Program-made: the position numbers and the translations under genes | In this document: positions 8,705 to 17,392 of the stretch, in pieces | How positions within the stretch are numbered: the stretch's first letter is position 1 | How the letters are laid out: each line of letters opens with the position of its first letter | From: Bacteroidota bacterium | GTDB taxonomy: Bacteria > Bacteroidota > Bacteroidia > B-17B0 > Aurantibacillaceae | Direction of reading: 5' to 3' | Assembly: GCA_005787585.1 (NCBI GenBank) | Contig: SYAL01000011.1 | Coordinates: forward strand, 1-33,223 | DNA length: 33,223 bases | Notes under the pieces: generated by a model | Seen by the model: the letters and a program-made list of their open reading frames with translations, nothing else | What the model was told of the DNA's origin: nothing | The model's database searches: none

Positions 8705-9826
8705 ATGAACTATAATCAAATTATTGGCCAATCTGAGCCCAAGCATCGTTTAATTAAAATGATAAATGAGGGCAGAGTTCCTCATGCTATTTTGTTTGGT
8801 GGCCCTGATGGAATTGGAAATTTACCAACCGCAATAGTCTTTGCCCAACATTTGTTTTGTAATAACAAATTAGCTGATGGCCCCTGTGGGGTTTGTAATT
8901 CTTGCAATAAAGTTTCAAAACTTATTCATCCCGACCTGCATCTCGTTTTTCCAATCGCAAAAAGCAAATCAATTAAAAGTAGTAACGATTTAATCTCAGA
9001 ATTTAGAAGTGTATTTTTACAAAATCACTACTTAACAATTGATTCTTGGTTCAATGAATTAAAAGTAGATAACAAACAACCCATTATTCCTGTTGAAGAA
9101 TCAAATGATATTATAAAAAAATTGAGCTACACAAGCTACGAGGGCTCTTACAAAATTATGATTATATGGCAACCTGAAAGAATGAACGCTGAAGCCGCCA
9201 ACAAATTATTAAAAATATTAGAAGAGCCGCCCGATCAAACAATTTTTATTCTTGTAAGCAATAATATTGAAAAATTACTTCCTACAATTATATCTAGAGT
9301 TCAGCAAATTTCTTTTCAACAATGTAACGAAGATGAAATTAGCAATGGTTTAATAAAACATTTTGGCGTTTCTGATGAAGTATCAAAACAATCGGCATTG
9401 TTAGCTAACGGAAATTATGCAGAAGCTATGTTAATATTAACAAATAACGAAGAAAGTATTTCTTTTTTAAACAACTTTCAAAACTTTATGCGCTTAACAT
9501 TAAGATTTGATTGTGGAAAAGTATTACAGTGGATAGAAGATAACGCAGTAACTGGACGCGAAAAACAAAAACAATTTTTACAATATGCTTTAGAAGTTTT
9601 TAGAGATAGTTTAATGTTTAATTATGGCGATAAAAATCTTGTAAGATTAACCGGGCAAGAATATCAATTTTTAGAAAAGTTTGCGCCTTTTATAAATCAT
9701 AAAAATTATGAAACGCTTATTAATGAGTTTAATCAAAATTATTATTATATCGAACGTAATGCAAATCCGAAAATTCTTTTTATGGATTTAATGCTAAAAA
9801 CAAACGAACTCATTCATTTAAAATAA
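8705..9826 (+). CDS. holB: DNA polymerase III delta-prime subunit
   Basis: A 373-residue clamp-loader subunit of the AAA+ family. Residues near the N-terminus contain a zinc-binding cluster (CGVCNSC preceded by GP), and NKLLKILEEPP plus IISRVQQISF are clamp-loader hallmarks. The nucleotide-binding loop reads GPDGIGN, so the Walker A lysine is absent; delta-prime subunits commonly lack ATPase activity, and this supports delta-prime over a gamma/tau assignment. The SRC motif of other loaders is SRV here. It converges on cinA, with 65 bases between the two stop codons. Confidence 0.9.
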   Translation: MNYNQIIGQSEPKHRLIKMINEGRVPHAILFGGPDGIGNLPTAIVFAQHLFCNNKLADGPCGVCNSCNKVSKLIHPDLHLVFPIAKSKSIKSSNDLISEFRSVFLQNHYLTIDSWFNELKVDNKQPIIPVEESNDIIKKLSYTSYEGSYKIMIIWQPERMNAEAANKLLKILEEPPDQTIFILVSNNIEKLLPTIISRVQQISFQQCNEDEISNGLIKHFGVSDEVSKQSALLANGNYAEAMLILTNNEESISFLNNFQNFMRLTLRFDCGKVLQWIEDNAVTGREKQKQFLQYALEVFRDSLMFNYGDKNLVRLTGQEYQFLEKFAPFINHKNYETLINEFNQNYYYIERNANPKILFMDLMLKTNELIHLK

Positions 9827-9891
9827 AAAAACGCGTTTAAAATAGACTCGATCATTAATTATTAAATTTATCACTTTTTTATTAAAGAGAA

Positions 9892-11151
9892 TTAGATTTT
9901 CAAAATAAATTTTCTCAATAAATTAATTGCTGCATTTGAGCTCATAATTATATTTCTTTGCCTGTGATCACCAAATTGAAATTTAAGCGCATTAACTTCA
10001 TCTTTATTTGCAACTGCAATCCAAACAGTACCAACTGGCTTTTCATCTGATCCACCACTTGGGCCTGCAATTCCAGAAATTGCTATAGAATAATCGCTAT
10101 TAAATTTTAATAAAACTTGTTTTGCTAATTGAATTACACACTGTTTACTTACCGCCCCATCAGATTCAAATATGGTTTTATCAACATTTAATAAATCTTG
10201 TTTTGAAAAATTTGTATAAGGGACGATAGCTCCTTTAAAAATTTCCGAAGCGCCAGGTAATTGAACAAATAAATTAGAAATATAGCCTCCCGTACAACTT
10301 TCTGCTAAAGCAAGAGTTTGTTTTTTTTCTCTAAGAAGTTTGCTTACTATTTTTTCTAAAGAGGGTGATTCTTCTCCATAATTTTCGTAACCAAAAATAA
10401 ATTCCTCAATAATTATATTTAATTCTTCAATAGCTAAATAAATATTTTTTTTCAACACGTCTAAATTATTTCCAAAAGTCGATAGTCTTAATCTTACAAT
10501 GCCTGGTTGTGGTAAATATGCCAACTTTATATTTTTATTTATTAGTTTATCTTCCCAATCAGCTATTAATTCTGCTAATGCACTTTCGCCAAGACCAGTT
10601 GTATGAACCGTATGATGATAAATAAATGGTAAATTATTCTCTATTTTAATTTTTGGTAATATAATCTCAGTCATCATGGATTTCATTTCGTAAGGTACTC
10701 CTGGCATACTTATAAAAACAGTATTATTTTTTTTCATCCAAATACCTGGCGCTGTTCCATTTTGATTTAAAATTACTTGGCAACTTTTTGGAACGAGTGC
10801 TTGATTATAATTTGTTGGCAATAGTTTTTTATCTCTTTTTAAAAAATAATCTGAAACCATTTTTAAAACTGTTTCGTTTATTATTAACTCTGTATTAAAA
10901 AACTTAGCAATTGTTTTTTTTGTAATATCATCTTTAGTTGGCCCTAAACCTCCTGTTATAAATACAAATTCTGCTCGCAATGTAGCATCTTCTAAAGCTT
11001 TTATAATTTCATTCTCATTGTCCGAAATACTTGCCATGTGAACAATTTTAATTCCCATTAAATTTAACTGCTGGGCAATCCAAACACTATTTGTATTGGT
11101 TATTTGACCAATTAAAATTTCGTCGCCAATGGTTAAGATTTCTGCTTTCAT
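9892..11151 (-). CDS. cinA: CinA-family nicotinamide-nucleotide amidohydrolase-related protein
   Basis: A 419-residue two-domain protein. The N-terminal half is the molybdopterin-binding-like (COG1058) domain, with EILTIGDEILIGQITNTNS at the start and FITGGLGPTKDD. The C-terminal half, from about residue 270, is the CinA/PncC domain with LAESCTGGYISNLF near 281 and GIAGPSGGSDEKPVGTVWI. The family deamidates NMN and hydrolyses ADP-ribose in pyridine nucleotide recycling, although the old name refers to competence. It starts at ATG and stands alone on the minus strand, converging with holB and divergent from the DUF4197 gene. Confidence 0.95.
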   Translation of the reverse strand: MKAEILTIGDEILIGQITNTNSVWIAQQLNLMGIKIVHMASISDNENEIIKALEDATLRAEFVFITGGLGPTKDDITKKTIAKFFNTELIINETVLKMVSDYFLKRDKKLLPTNYNQALVPKSCQVILNQNGTAPGIWMKKNNTVFISMPGVPYEMKSMMTEIILPKIKIENNLPFIYHHTVHTTGLGESALAELIADWEDKLINKNIKLAYLPQPGIVRLRLSTFGNNLDVLKKNIYLAIEELNIIIEEFIFGYENYGEESPSLEKIVSKLLREKKQTLALAESCTGGYISNLFVQLPGASEIFKGAIVPYTNFSKQDLLNVDKTIFESDGAVSKQCVIQLAKQVLLKFNSDYSIAISGIAGPSGGSDEKPVGTVWIAVANKDEVNALKFQFGDHRQRNIIMSSNAAINLLRKFILKI

Positions 11152-11308
11152 GAAAGAGCTGTGCTTATCTAATCTATATAAAATTCATTAATTTAAATTA
11201 ATTAAAATTATTATATTTTAATAATTAAAATTTATTAACTACTAACATTTAAAGGTTTAAATAAAAAATTATTAACTTTAATTAGTCTAACTTTAAATCT
11301 AATACATA

Positions 11309-12034
11309 ATGAAACTTTTTGTCTGTTGTTTTTCTTTCTTTTTTTCTACAACTTTTTTATCACAATCTTTTAAAAATGCTTTAAATCAAGGGAAAGACAA
11401 GCTTGGAGCTTTAACTGCTACTAAATCTAATTTATCAAGCGAAGAAATTGTGGCTGGATTAAAGGAAGCCCTCAGTGTAGGTGCTTCTGGTGCTTCAGAC
11501 TTAGCAAGTAAAATAGACGGATTTTATAAAAACCCTGCTATTTTCATTCCTTGGCCAGAAGATGCAAAAGATATGAAGTCTAAACTAAGCAATATGGGCA
11601 TGTCTAATAAAATAATTGAGTTTGAACAAAGTCTAAATAGAGCCGCTGAAGAAGCATCAAAAACTGCTGCAACTGTTTTTTTAGATGCTATTAAAAACAT
11701 GAGCGTTCAAGATGGTTATAGTATTTTAAAGGGAACTGAACACGCAGCAACTGAATACCTGATAAAAACTACTTCTAGCCCTTTAAAAAATAAATTTTTG
11801 CCAATTATAAAAGATGCTATTTCTAAAACAAAAGTTACCGCCTACTGGGAACCTTTGGCAAATACCTATAATGCGATACCTTTTGTAAAAAAACAAAATC
11901 CAAACTTAGATGAATATATTACAGATAAAGCAATCGCAGGATTAATGTATTTAATTGCTGAGGAAGAAGCTAAAATAAGAAAAGATCCAATGGCTAGAGC
12001 TTCAGAATTATTAAAGAAAGTTTTTGGAAATTAA
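11309..12034 (+). CDS. DUF4197 family protein, secreted
   Basis: A 241-residue protein with an N-terminal signal sequence (hydrophobic residues 1-19 ending near FLSQS), so it is exported to the periplasm or anchored to the envelope. The body matches what I know of DUF4197: EEIVAGLKEALSVGA, a KIDGFYKNPAIFIPWPEDA segment, then long helices and ARASELLKKVFG at the end. The function of the family is not established. It stands alone: cinA is divergent, 157 bases upstream, and a small membrane protein gene follows 47 bases downstream on the same strand. Confidence 0.85.
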   Translation: MKLFVCCFSFFFSTTFLSQSFKNALNQGKDKLGALTATKSNLSSEEIVAGLKEALSVGASGASDLASKIDGFYKNPAIFIPWPEDAKDMKSKLSNMGMSNKIIEFEQSLNRAAEEASKTAATVFLDAIKNMSVQDGYSILKGTEHAATEYLIKTTSSPLKNKFLPIIKDAISKTKVTAYWEPLANTYNAIPFVKKQNPNLDEYITDKAIAGLMYLIAEEEAKIRKDPMARASELLKKVFGN

Positions 12035-12081
12035 TTTCATATATTGATTAACACAAATTTTTAATCTTTTAAAATATAAAT

Positions 12082-12267
12082 ATGAATTTTGATTATTTTA
12101 TATGGGTTGCGCTCTACTTTGGATTAACATATTTCATTGCTAAATTTATTGGAACATATAGACAAATTGGATATAGTAAATCTATCTATTGGTCAATATT
12201 ATTAACTCCAATAATTGGTTTAATAGTTACATTAAGTAGCAAAAAACTAAGAAAAAGAAGTGTTTAG
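12082..12267 (+). CDS. Small two-helix membrane protein
   Basis: A 61-residue protein with two hydrophobic segments (about residues 5-24 and 36-52) separated by a short polar stretch with IGTYRQIGYSKS, and a basic tail KKLRKRS. The SIYWSILLTPIIGLIV pattern resembles a common class of small Bacteroidota inner-membrane proteins without a known function. It starts with ATG in an A-rich context 47 bases after the DUF4197 gene and may share its transcript. I take it as real because of the regular helix-loop-helix plan. Confidence 0.6.
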   Translation: MNFDYFIWVALYFGLTYFIAKFIGTYRQIGYSKSIYWSILLTPIIGLIVTLSSKKLRKRSV

Positions 12268-12383
12268 TTATTTAAACTTTCTTTGCTATTTAAGCATAAC
12301 CAACATGGAGTTTTTCTATTTATTTAAAAATATTTTTCTACTTTATATAATCATATATTTTACATGATGCATTATAAATAATA

Positions 12384-12878
12384 TTATTTTTCAATAAGAT
12401 CACCGTTAGTATTTTGTATTTTGATTTCTTCATTATAATTCAAAATTGGTCCAAGTATAAAAAGTATTATATAAAATAGTTTATAACCGGTAGCTGGATA
12501 ATTTTCAATACTCCATAAATACATGAAAAAAATGATAAATGCAATAAATAATAGTGCCCTTTTATTTCCTTTTTTTATATTTTTGGCTCTTATTTGTAAG
12601 AAATATATTTTTAGTAAAGCCCCCTCAAAGAAGCAAAAAAAACATAAAATCAATAATATAAAAATATTCGGAACCCAGCTAAACCATTTCCACTTGAATA
12701 ATATAAAAGGAAAAAATAATAAACTAAAGATTAATATTTTAATTATTTTTTTATTCACAAGGGTTTTAATTTGTTTTAGTAATATTTGTATATAAAAATA
12801 ATTATAATTCGAATCAATTCTTTTGAGGATTTTCAATGTTAACCAAAAGTATGTTTTACGTTTTCTGTTTTTTGGCAA
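12384..12878 (-). CDS. Putative four-helix membrane protein, unknown function
   Basis: A 164-residue frame with four hydrophobic stretches (FSLLFFPFILF, PNIFILLILCFFCFF, LLFIAFIIFFMYLW and KLFYIILFILGPILNY) and a basic N-terminus. No ATG is available before the last third: the frame opens at TTG 12878, and a GTG near residue 42 just before the first helix is the other candidate. The absence of an ATG and the location in AT-rich DNA make this uncertain. The opposite strand also has an open frame (12523-12795), but its composition is less coherent. I recognise no family. It lies between two genes of unknown function, downstream of the secreted protein gene on the same strand. Confidence 0.45.
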   Translation of the reverse strand: MPKNRKRKTYFWLTLKILKRIDSNYNYFYIQILLKQIKTLVNKKIIKILIFSLLFFPFILFKWKWFSWVPNIFILLILCFFCFFEGALLKIYFLQIRAKNIKKGNKRALLFIAFIIFFMYLWSIENYPATGYKLFYIILFILGPILNYNEEIKIQNTNGDLIEK

Positions 12879-12971
12879 TACATCTTCAATCCTTTTACTT
12901 TATGATATAATTTAACTTCTCAATATCCTCTAATAGCCTTTCAAAAATTACTCAGTAATAAACTCTTAAAT

Positions 12972-13823
12972 TCAGATTTCAAAATCCTTAGAAGCCAATT
13001 GTTTTTCATTAGTAATAAGTTGAATAGAATATTTTCCTTTTGCAAAACCCTTAAGAGAAACATTTAAATCTAACTCATTTTTTATGCTTGGATCTAGCCA
13101 AAAACTTTTTAAGTTACCAGTCCAAATTCCTTTATCATTTACAATAATTAGTGTAGCGTAATTTAATTTTTCGTTTGAATATTCTAACTTTCCTCTTAAT
13201 GAAATTGGATAATTAGAAATTTGCCCAGTCGAATATTGAAAATTTTTGGTAAGTAATTTATACCAAGGTATAGGCTCTCTTTTAATCGATGCAACTATTT
13301 GTCTTAGTGGAAGAACTATTGAATCGTTGATTTCAGTAATACTTGCGGTTACTCTATTGTCGCTTATAGCCCAAACAGCGTTTTGTTCGGTAGTTTGATT
13401 AAATGAATTTTCATTTAAATAATTTGCCAACTTAACCAAATTAGTGTCTGCTAACTTATTTAATCCATATTCTAAGCCTGAGAATGGGCCTCGATTGGAT
13501 GCCTGACAACAATATCCTTTTATTTTAATACTTTTTTCTTCAGATAATCTAAATCCTAATAATTCTTCTTTAACTATTAAAATATCCTGATAATTATCAT
13601 CTAAAGAATTTAATTTACGACCAGCTTCAATTAAAATAATTAAAGAATCTTTTGTTAAATTTTTTATTTTTATTGTCATACAAGAGCCCTGATACGCCCC
13701 TAAACTATAAGCTTTAGCTTTTACAAGTTTTAAATCCAAAGCGTCTTGCAAACAAATTTTTCTGTGTTTTGCTTGAGTTTGAAAACATCCTATTAACAAA
13801 CTCATAATAACTAAGCGTTTCAT
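12972..13823 (-). CDS. Secreted protein of unknown function
   Basis: A 283-residue protein with a clear signal peptide (residues 1-18, cleaved after TQA). The mature part has two regions: an N-terminal one with several cysteines (CLQDAL, GSCMTIKIKNL, GYCCQASNRGPFSG) and the segment EQNAVWAISDN, and a C-terminal beta-rich one ending GKYSIQLITNEKQLASKDFEI. I do not recognise the family; QNAVWAISD-like segments occur in secreted proteins, but that is not diagnostic. The start is set by a strong Shine-Dalgarno (see 13830-13838), rare among the genes here. It is divergent from the nucleoside transporter gene, 88 bases away. Confidence 0.7.
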   Translation of the reverse strand: MKRLVIMSLLIGCFQTQAKHRKICLQDALDLKLVKAKAYSLGAYQGSCMTIKIKNLTKDSLIILIEAGRKLNSLDDNYQDILIVKEELLGFRLSEEKSIKIKGYCCQASNRGPFSGLEYGLNKLADTNLVKLANYLNENSFNQTTEQNAVWAISDNRVTASITEINDSIVLPLRQIVASIKREPIPWYKLLTKNFQYSTGQISNYPISLRGKLEYSNEKLNYATLIIVNDKGIWTGNLKSFWLDPSIKNELDLNVSLKGFAKGKYSIQLITNEKQLASKDFEI

Positions 13824-13829
13824 ATGTGG

Positions 13830-13838
13830 CCTCCTTTT
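13830..13838 (-). promoter_or_regulatory. Strong Shine-Dalgarno deciding the start at 13823
   Basis: Read on the minus strand, the bases are AAAAGGAGG, followed by six bases and then ATG. This is a near-perfect anti-16S match at ideal spacing. Most genes in this window, like most Bacteroidota genes, have only A-rich leaders, so this site marks the start firmly and may indicate high translation. Confidence 0.75.
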
Positions 13839-13853
13839 AATATAATAAGTAAA

Positions 13854-13861
13854 TATCTTTG
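13854..13861 (+). promoter_or_regulatory. Bacteroidota -7 box for the nucleoside transporter gene
   Basis: TATCTTTG is an exact TAnnTTTG match in the divergent region, 50 bases before the ATG at 13912. It would give a leader of roughly 44 bases. No convincing -33 TTTG is visible at the right distance. Confidence 0.45.
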
Positions 13862-13911
13862 TTTTGGTTACATTATTATATTTTGTATTTTGCTTTCTAT
13901 AATCTATTTAT

Positions 13912-15144
13912 ATGGAAAGATTTACAGGAATAATAGGTATTCTACTAATTTTTGGAATTGCTTTATTATTATCAAATAATCGTAAGGCAATTAATTTGCG
14001 TTTAATTTTTAGTGGGCTTGCCTTACAAATTACGATCGCATTTTTAGTTTTAAAAGTTTCTTTTATTACTCATTTTTTTGAGCTAGTAGGTAAAGGAATG
14101 TCTAAAATAGAACAATTTGCTACCCAAGGTGCCTCTTTTGTTTATGGAGGAATAATGGTGGATAATCATCAAGGATCTGTATTATCTTATGGAATGCAGC
14201 AAACATTTGTATTTGCGTTTAGTGTAACTGCTACGATAATATTAGTTTGCGTGCTTGTTGCAATTTTATACCACACTGGCATTATGCAAAGAATTATTTC
14301 GGTGATTGCTAAAGTAATGAATGTAGTTATGCGAGCAAGTGGTGCCGAAGCTCTAAGCAATGTTGCTAGTGCTTTTGTTGGGCAAGTTGAGGCTCAAGTA
14401 TTAATACGGCCATATTTATCAAGTATGACTAAAAGTGAATTACTTTCTTCAATGTCAGGCAGCATGGCTTGTATTGCTGGAGGGATTTTAATTGTTTATG
14501 TTAATATGGGAGCAAAAGCTGAATATCTTCTTGCGGCTAGTTTAATGGCTGCACCTGCGGCTTTAGTTATTTCTAAAATTATTTTACCTGAAACGGAAGA
14601 GTCTGTTACAAAAGGCAAAGTAAAACTTGAAGTAAAAAAAGAACACACAAATTTAATAGATGCTATTTCGCATGGAGCTTCCGATGGGATGAAAATATCC
14701 ATCAATGTTATTGCCATGCTAATCGGTTTTATTGGATTAATTGCTTTAATAAACTATGGTTTAGGAAAAATATATCCAGAACTTTCTTTAGACTTCATCT
14801 TTGGAAAAATTTTTTATCCAATGGCATGGAGTATGGGAGTTCCCTATGAAGACGTTCAACAAGTGGCAACATTAATGGGACAAAAATTATCAATCAACGA
14901 ATTTGTTGCTTTTGACACTTTAACACATAAACTAACAAAACCATTAAGCGAAAAAGGATTAATTATTGCCAGCTTTGCTATTTGTGGTTTTGCTAATTTT
15001 AGTTCAGTAGGCATGCAAATAGGGGGTATCGGTGCACTGGCTCCAGAAAGACGAGCAGATTTAGCAAAATTAGGGATAAAGGCTCTAATTAGTGGGACTT
15101 TAGCTAGTTATTTATCTGCAACAATTGCTGGTATGATGATTTAA
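13912..15144 (+). CDS. nupC: Concentrative nucleoside transporter (NupC/CNT family)
   Basis: A 410-residue inner-membrane protein that couples nucleoside uptake to a proton or sodium gradient. Family signatures are GAEALSNVASAFVGQVEA and IRPYLSSMTKSELLSSMSG, followed by MACIAGGILIVYVNMGA, and ICGFANFSSVGMQIGGIGAL near the C-terminus, which binds substrate and ion. A repeat-hairpin topology with about eight helices fits the length. It starts at ATG with a -7 box 50 bases upstream, and it converges with the LolD-like gene. The family call is firm; the ion and the preferred nucleoside are not visible. Confidence 0.95.
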   Translation: MERFTGIIGILLIFGIALLLSNNRKAINLRLIFSGLALQITIAFLVLKVSFITHFFELVGKGMSKIEQFATQGASFVYGGIMVDNHQGSVLSYGMQQTFVFAFSVTATIILVCVLVAILYHTGIMQRIISVIAKVMNVVMRASGAEALSNVASAFVGQVEAQVLIRPYLSSMTKSELLSSMSGSMACIAGGILIVYVNMGAKAEYLLAASLMAAPAALVISKIILPETEESVTKGKVKLEVKKEHTNLIDAISHGASDGMKISINVIAMLIGFIGLIALINYGLGKIYPELSLDFIFGKIFYPMAWSMGVPYEDVQQVATLMGQKLSINEFVAFDTLTHKLTKPLSEKGLIIASFAICGFANFSSVGMQIGGIGALAPERRADLAKLGIKALISGTLASYLSATIAGMMI

Positions 15145-15197
15145 AAAAACTTTAATAAATATTATTTAATTTATTTTTCATTAATTTAAATTAAAAA

Positions 15198-15851
15198 TTA
15201 AGATAAAATTTTTCCGTCTTTCATTTTTAAAATTCTGTCTGCCATTTTAGCTAAATCGTTGTTATGAGTCACGATAACAAAAGTTTGATGGTACAATTCT
15301 CTTAATTTAAAGAATAACTCATGCAACTCTGAGGCATTTTGGCTATCTAAATTTCCACTAGGTTCATCCGCAAAAATAACTGAAGGATTATTAATAAGAG
15401 CACGAGCAACTGCAATTCGTTGTTGCTCTCCTCCACTTAATTCTGACGGTTTATGAAGAGCCCTATTCGATAAATTAAAAAACTCTAATAATTCGTAGGC
15501 TCTATTTTCAGACTCTTTTTTACTTTTATTGGCAATAAATGCAGGTAGACAAATATTTTCAAGGGCATTAAATTCAGGTAGTAATTGATGAAACTGAAAA
15601 ACAAAACCAATTTGTAAATTTCTAAAAGCCGCTAATTTTTTATCGTTTAGTTTAAATACATCTTGATTATTAATAATTAGCTCTCCATGTGAAGGCCTAT
15701 CTAATGTACCTAAAATAGTTAATAAGGTTGTTTTACCTGCGCCCGAAGATCCAACTATCGAAACAATTTCTCCTTTTTGAATGTTTATATCTAGTCCTTT
15801 TAAAATTTCTAGATCATTAAATTTTTTGTGAATATTTTTTCCAATTATCAT
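15198..15851 (-). CDS. ABC transporter ATPase, LolD/MacB-like
   Basis: A 217-residue ATPase of the lipoprotein-release/MacB group. Walker A is GSSGAGKTT, the signature is [15 protein letters not shown], Walker B is [12 protein letters not shown] and the H-loop is VTHN. These match LolD, which works with LolC/LolE permeases to release lipoproteins from the inner membrane. No permease adjoins it here; the best partner in the window is the FtsX-fold permease at 20421-21632, which is about 4.6 kb away on the same strand. It follows the DASS transporter gene by one base, so the two are likely co-transcribed although functionally unrelated. Confidence 0.88.
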   Translation of the reverse strand: MIIGKNIHKKFNDLEILKGLDINIQKGEIVSIVGSSGAGKTTLLTILGTLDRPSHGELIINNQDVFKLNDKKLAAFRNLQIGFVFQFHQLLPEFNALENICLPAFIANKSKKESENRAYELLEFFNLSNRALHKPSELSGGEQQRIAVARALINNPSVIFADEPSGNLDSQNASELHELFFKLRELYHQTFVIVTHNNDLAKMADRILKMKDGKILS

Positions 15852-15852
15852 T

Positions 15853-17310
15853 TTAAGCTAAATATAAATAACACATCAAGGTAATAATAATTATTCCAAT
15901 AGCATCTAATAAAAAACCAACTCTAAGCATATCTTTAATTTGAATATATTTTGTGCCAAAAACTATTGTATTTGCTGCGGTTGCGACAGGTAGCATAAAA
16001 CCTAAGGATGCGGCAAAAGTAGCTGGCATCATTAACAATAAAGGGGGTAAATCCAAATCTTTTTGTAAAGCAATCATAATTGGAATAACTAATTGTATAC
16101 TAGCAATGTTAGAAGCAAACTCACTAATAATTGTAACTACAATACAAATACATAAAATAATAAATATCGGAGACACACCTTTTAGAACTTGTAAATTTGC
16201 AGCTAACCAATTACTTAAACCTGAAATTTCAAATCCATAAGCTAAAGCAAAGCCAGAACCAAACATTAAAATAATATCATAACGAAGTTTCTTTGCATCT
16301 TCCCATATTAATAAAGCCTGCCCAACATTTTTTTTGGAAGGAATTAAAAATAATAACATAGCCGCAAGCAATGCCACAAAAGAGTCGTCCATATATTTTG
16401 GAACAATAAAAAGATGATTCCATCCATAAATTTTTAAGTTTCCAAAATCTATATCTGCTCTTGAAAACCATAATATAATTGACATAATAAAAATACTAAA
16501 TACCCATTTTTCTTCCCAAGTAAAAACACCTAATTGTTTATATGAAATTTTAAAATAAGCCTTATCAATGTTTAATTTAACTTTATTATAAATAAAATAA
16601 TAAAACAAGACTAAAAATGTAATTAATAAAAAAAGTGAAGAAATTGGATATGCAATTGCACTCCATTTCAAAAAATTTAAATCTGTGTTTAAAGGAAATG
16701 TTTGGTGATATGCTTTAAAAAAATACATATTTGGCGGAGTTCCAACTGGAGTAGCTATTCCACCAATGGTTGCCGAAAAAGCTAATCCTAATAATAATGC
16801 CGCTGCAAATTTTCCTTGATTTTTTTCAATATATTGTTTAGTTTCCTCTATTAATGCTAGTACAGCGCCAAAAAGCATAATTGTTGTAGCTGTATTACTT
16901 ATCCAATTACTAATTAAATAAGTAGCTAGCATAACGCCAAACAAAATAGTTCCTGGCTTTGTACCAACAATTGATAATATTTTAAGCGCAATTCGTTTAT
17001 GTAAATACCATTTTTCTATAGCAAAAGCCAACAAAAAACCACCAATAAATAAAAAGATGATACTATCTGAATATTGTTGAGCTACAATTTTACAATCGCT
17101 AATTCCAAAAACGGGTAGCATTAAAACTGGTATTAGTGCAGTAACTGCTAAGCCTACAGCTTCTGTAAACCACCATACACACATCCAAATGGTAATTCCA
17201 GCCATTAATGTAACTTGTCGGTTAGATGGATCTAAATCGATAAAAAGCCAAGTTAGTGTTGCTAATAAAGGGCCTAATATTTGAAAAATATGTTTTTTTT
17301 GAATCTTCAA
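15853..17310 (-). CDS. DASS-family sodium/anion symporter (SLC13-like)
   Basis: A 485-residue inner-membrane transporter of the divalent anion:sodium symporter family, which takes up dicarboxylates, citrate, sulfate or phosphate. The substrate loops carry SNT-type motifs: [23 protein letters not shown] and, in the second repeat, [16 protein letters not shown] and [14 protein letters not shown]. About 11-12 hydrophobic helices are present. The frame opens at TTG 17310; the next methionine would delete the first helix, so I prefer the TTG. It is the first gene of a two-gene minus-strand unit with the LolD-like ATPase and is divergent from the yihY-like gene. Confidence 0.92.
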   Translation of the reverse strand: MKIQKKHIFQILGPLLATLTWLFIDLDPSNRQVTLMAGITIWMCVWWFTEAVGLAVTALIPVLMLPVFGISDCKIVAQQYSDSIIFLFIGGFLLAFAIEKWYLHKRIALKILSIVGTKPGTILFGVMLATYLISNWISNTATTIMLFGAVLALIEETKQYIEKNQGKFAAALLLGLAFSATIGGIATPVGTPPNMYFFKAYHQTFPLNTDLNFLKWSAIAYPISSLFLLITFLVLFYYFIYNKVKLNIDKAYFKISYKQLGVFTWEEKWVFSIFIMSIILWFSRADIDFGNLKIYGWNHLFIVPKYMDDSFVALLAAMLLFLIPSKKNVGQALLIWEDAKKLRYDIILMFGSGFALAYGFEISGLSNWLAANLQVLKGVSPIFIILCICIVVTIISEFASNIASIQLVIPIMIALQKDLDLPPLLLMMPATFAASLGFMLPVATAANTIVFGTKYIQIKDMLRVGFLLDAIGIIIITLMCYLYLA

Positions 17311-17378
17311 TAAATGATAAATAAGTTTAAATTATTGTTGAAGATAATTAAAATTCAAAGTCAATATAATTATTTTGT

Positions 17379-17386
17379 TAATTTTG
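17379..17386 (+). promoter_or_regulatory. -7 box directly before the YihY-like gene
   Basis: TAATTTTG fits TAnnTTTG and ends 6 bases before the ATG at 17393. If it is used, the transcript is leaderless and the in-frame TTG at 17375 is upstream of the transcript, which supports 17393 as the start. In such AT-rich DNA a chance match is possible. Confidence 0.35.
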
Positions 17387-17392
17387 TTTTGT

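Noticed and set aside
9827..9891. AAACGCGTTT palindrome between holB and cinA as a terminator
   Set aside because: The stem is only five base pairs without a loop and has no T-tract, so it is probably chance.
12523..12795. Plus-strand 90-residue frame
   Set aside because: It is antisense to the four-helix membrane-protein frame; its second half is Lys/Asn/Ile-rich filler without a domain pattern.
15953..16240. Plus-strand frame inside the DASS transporter gene
   Set aside because: It is the complement of a conserved transporter segment and has no independent signals.
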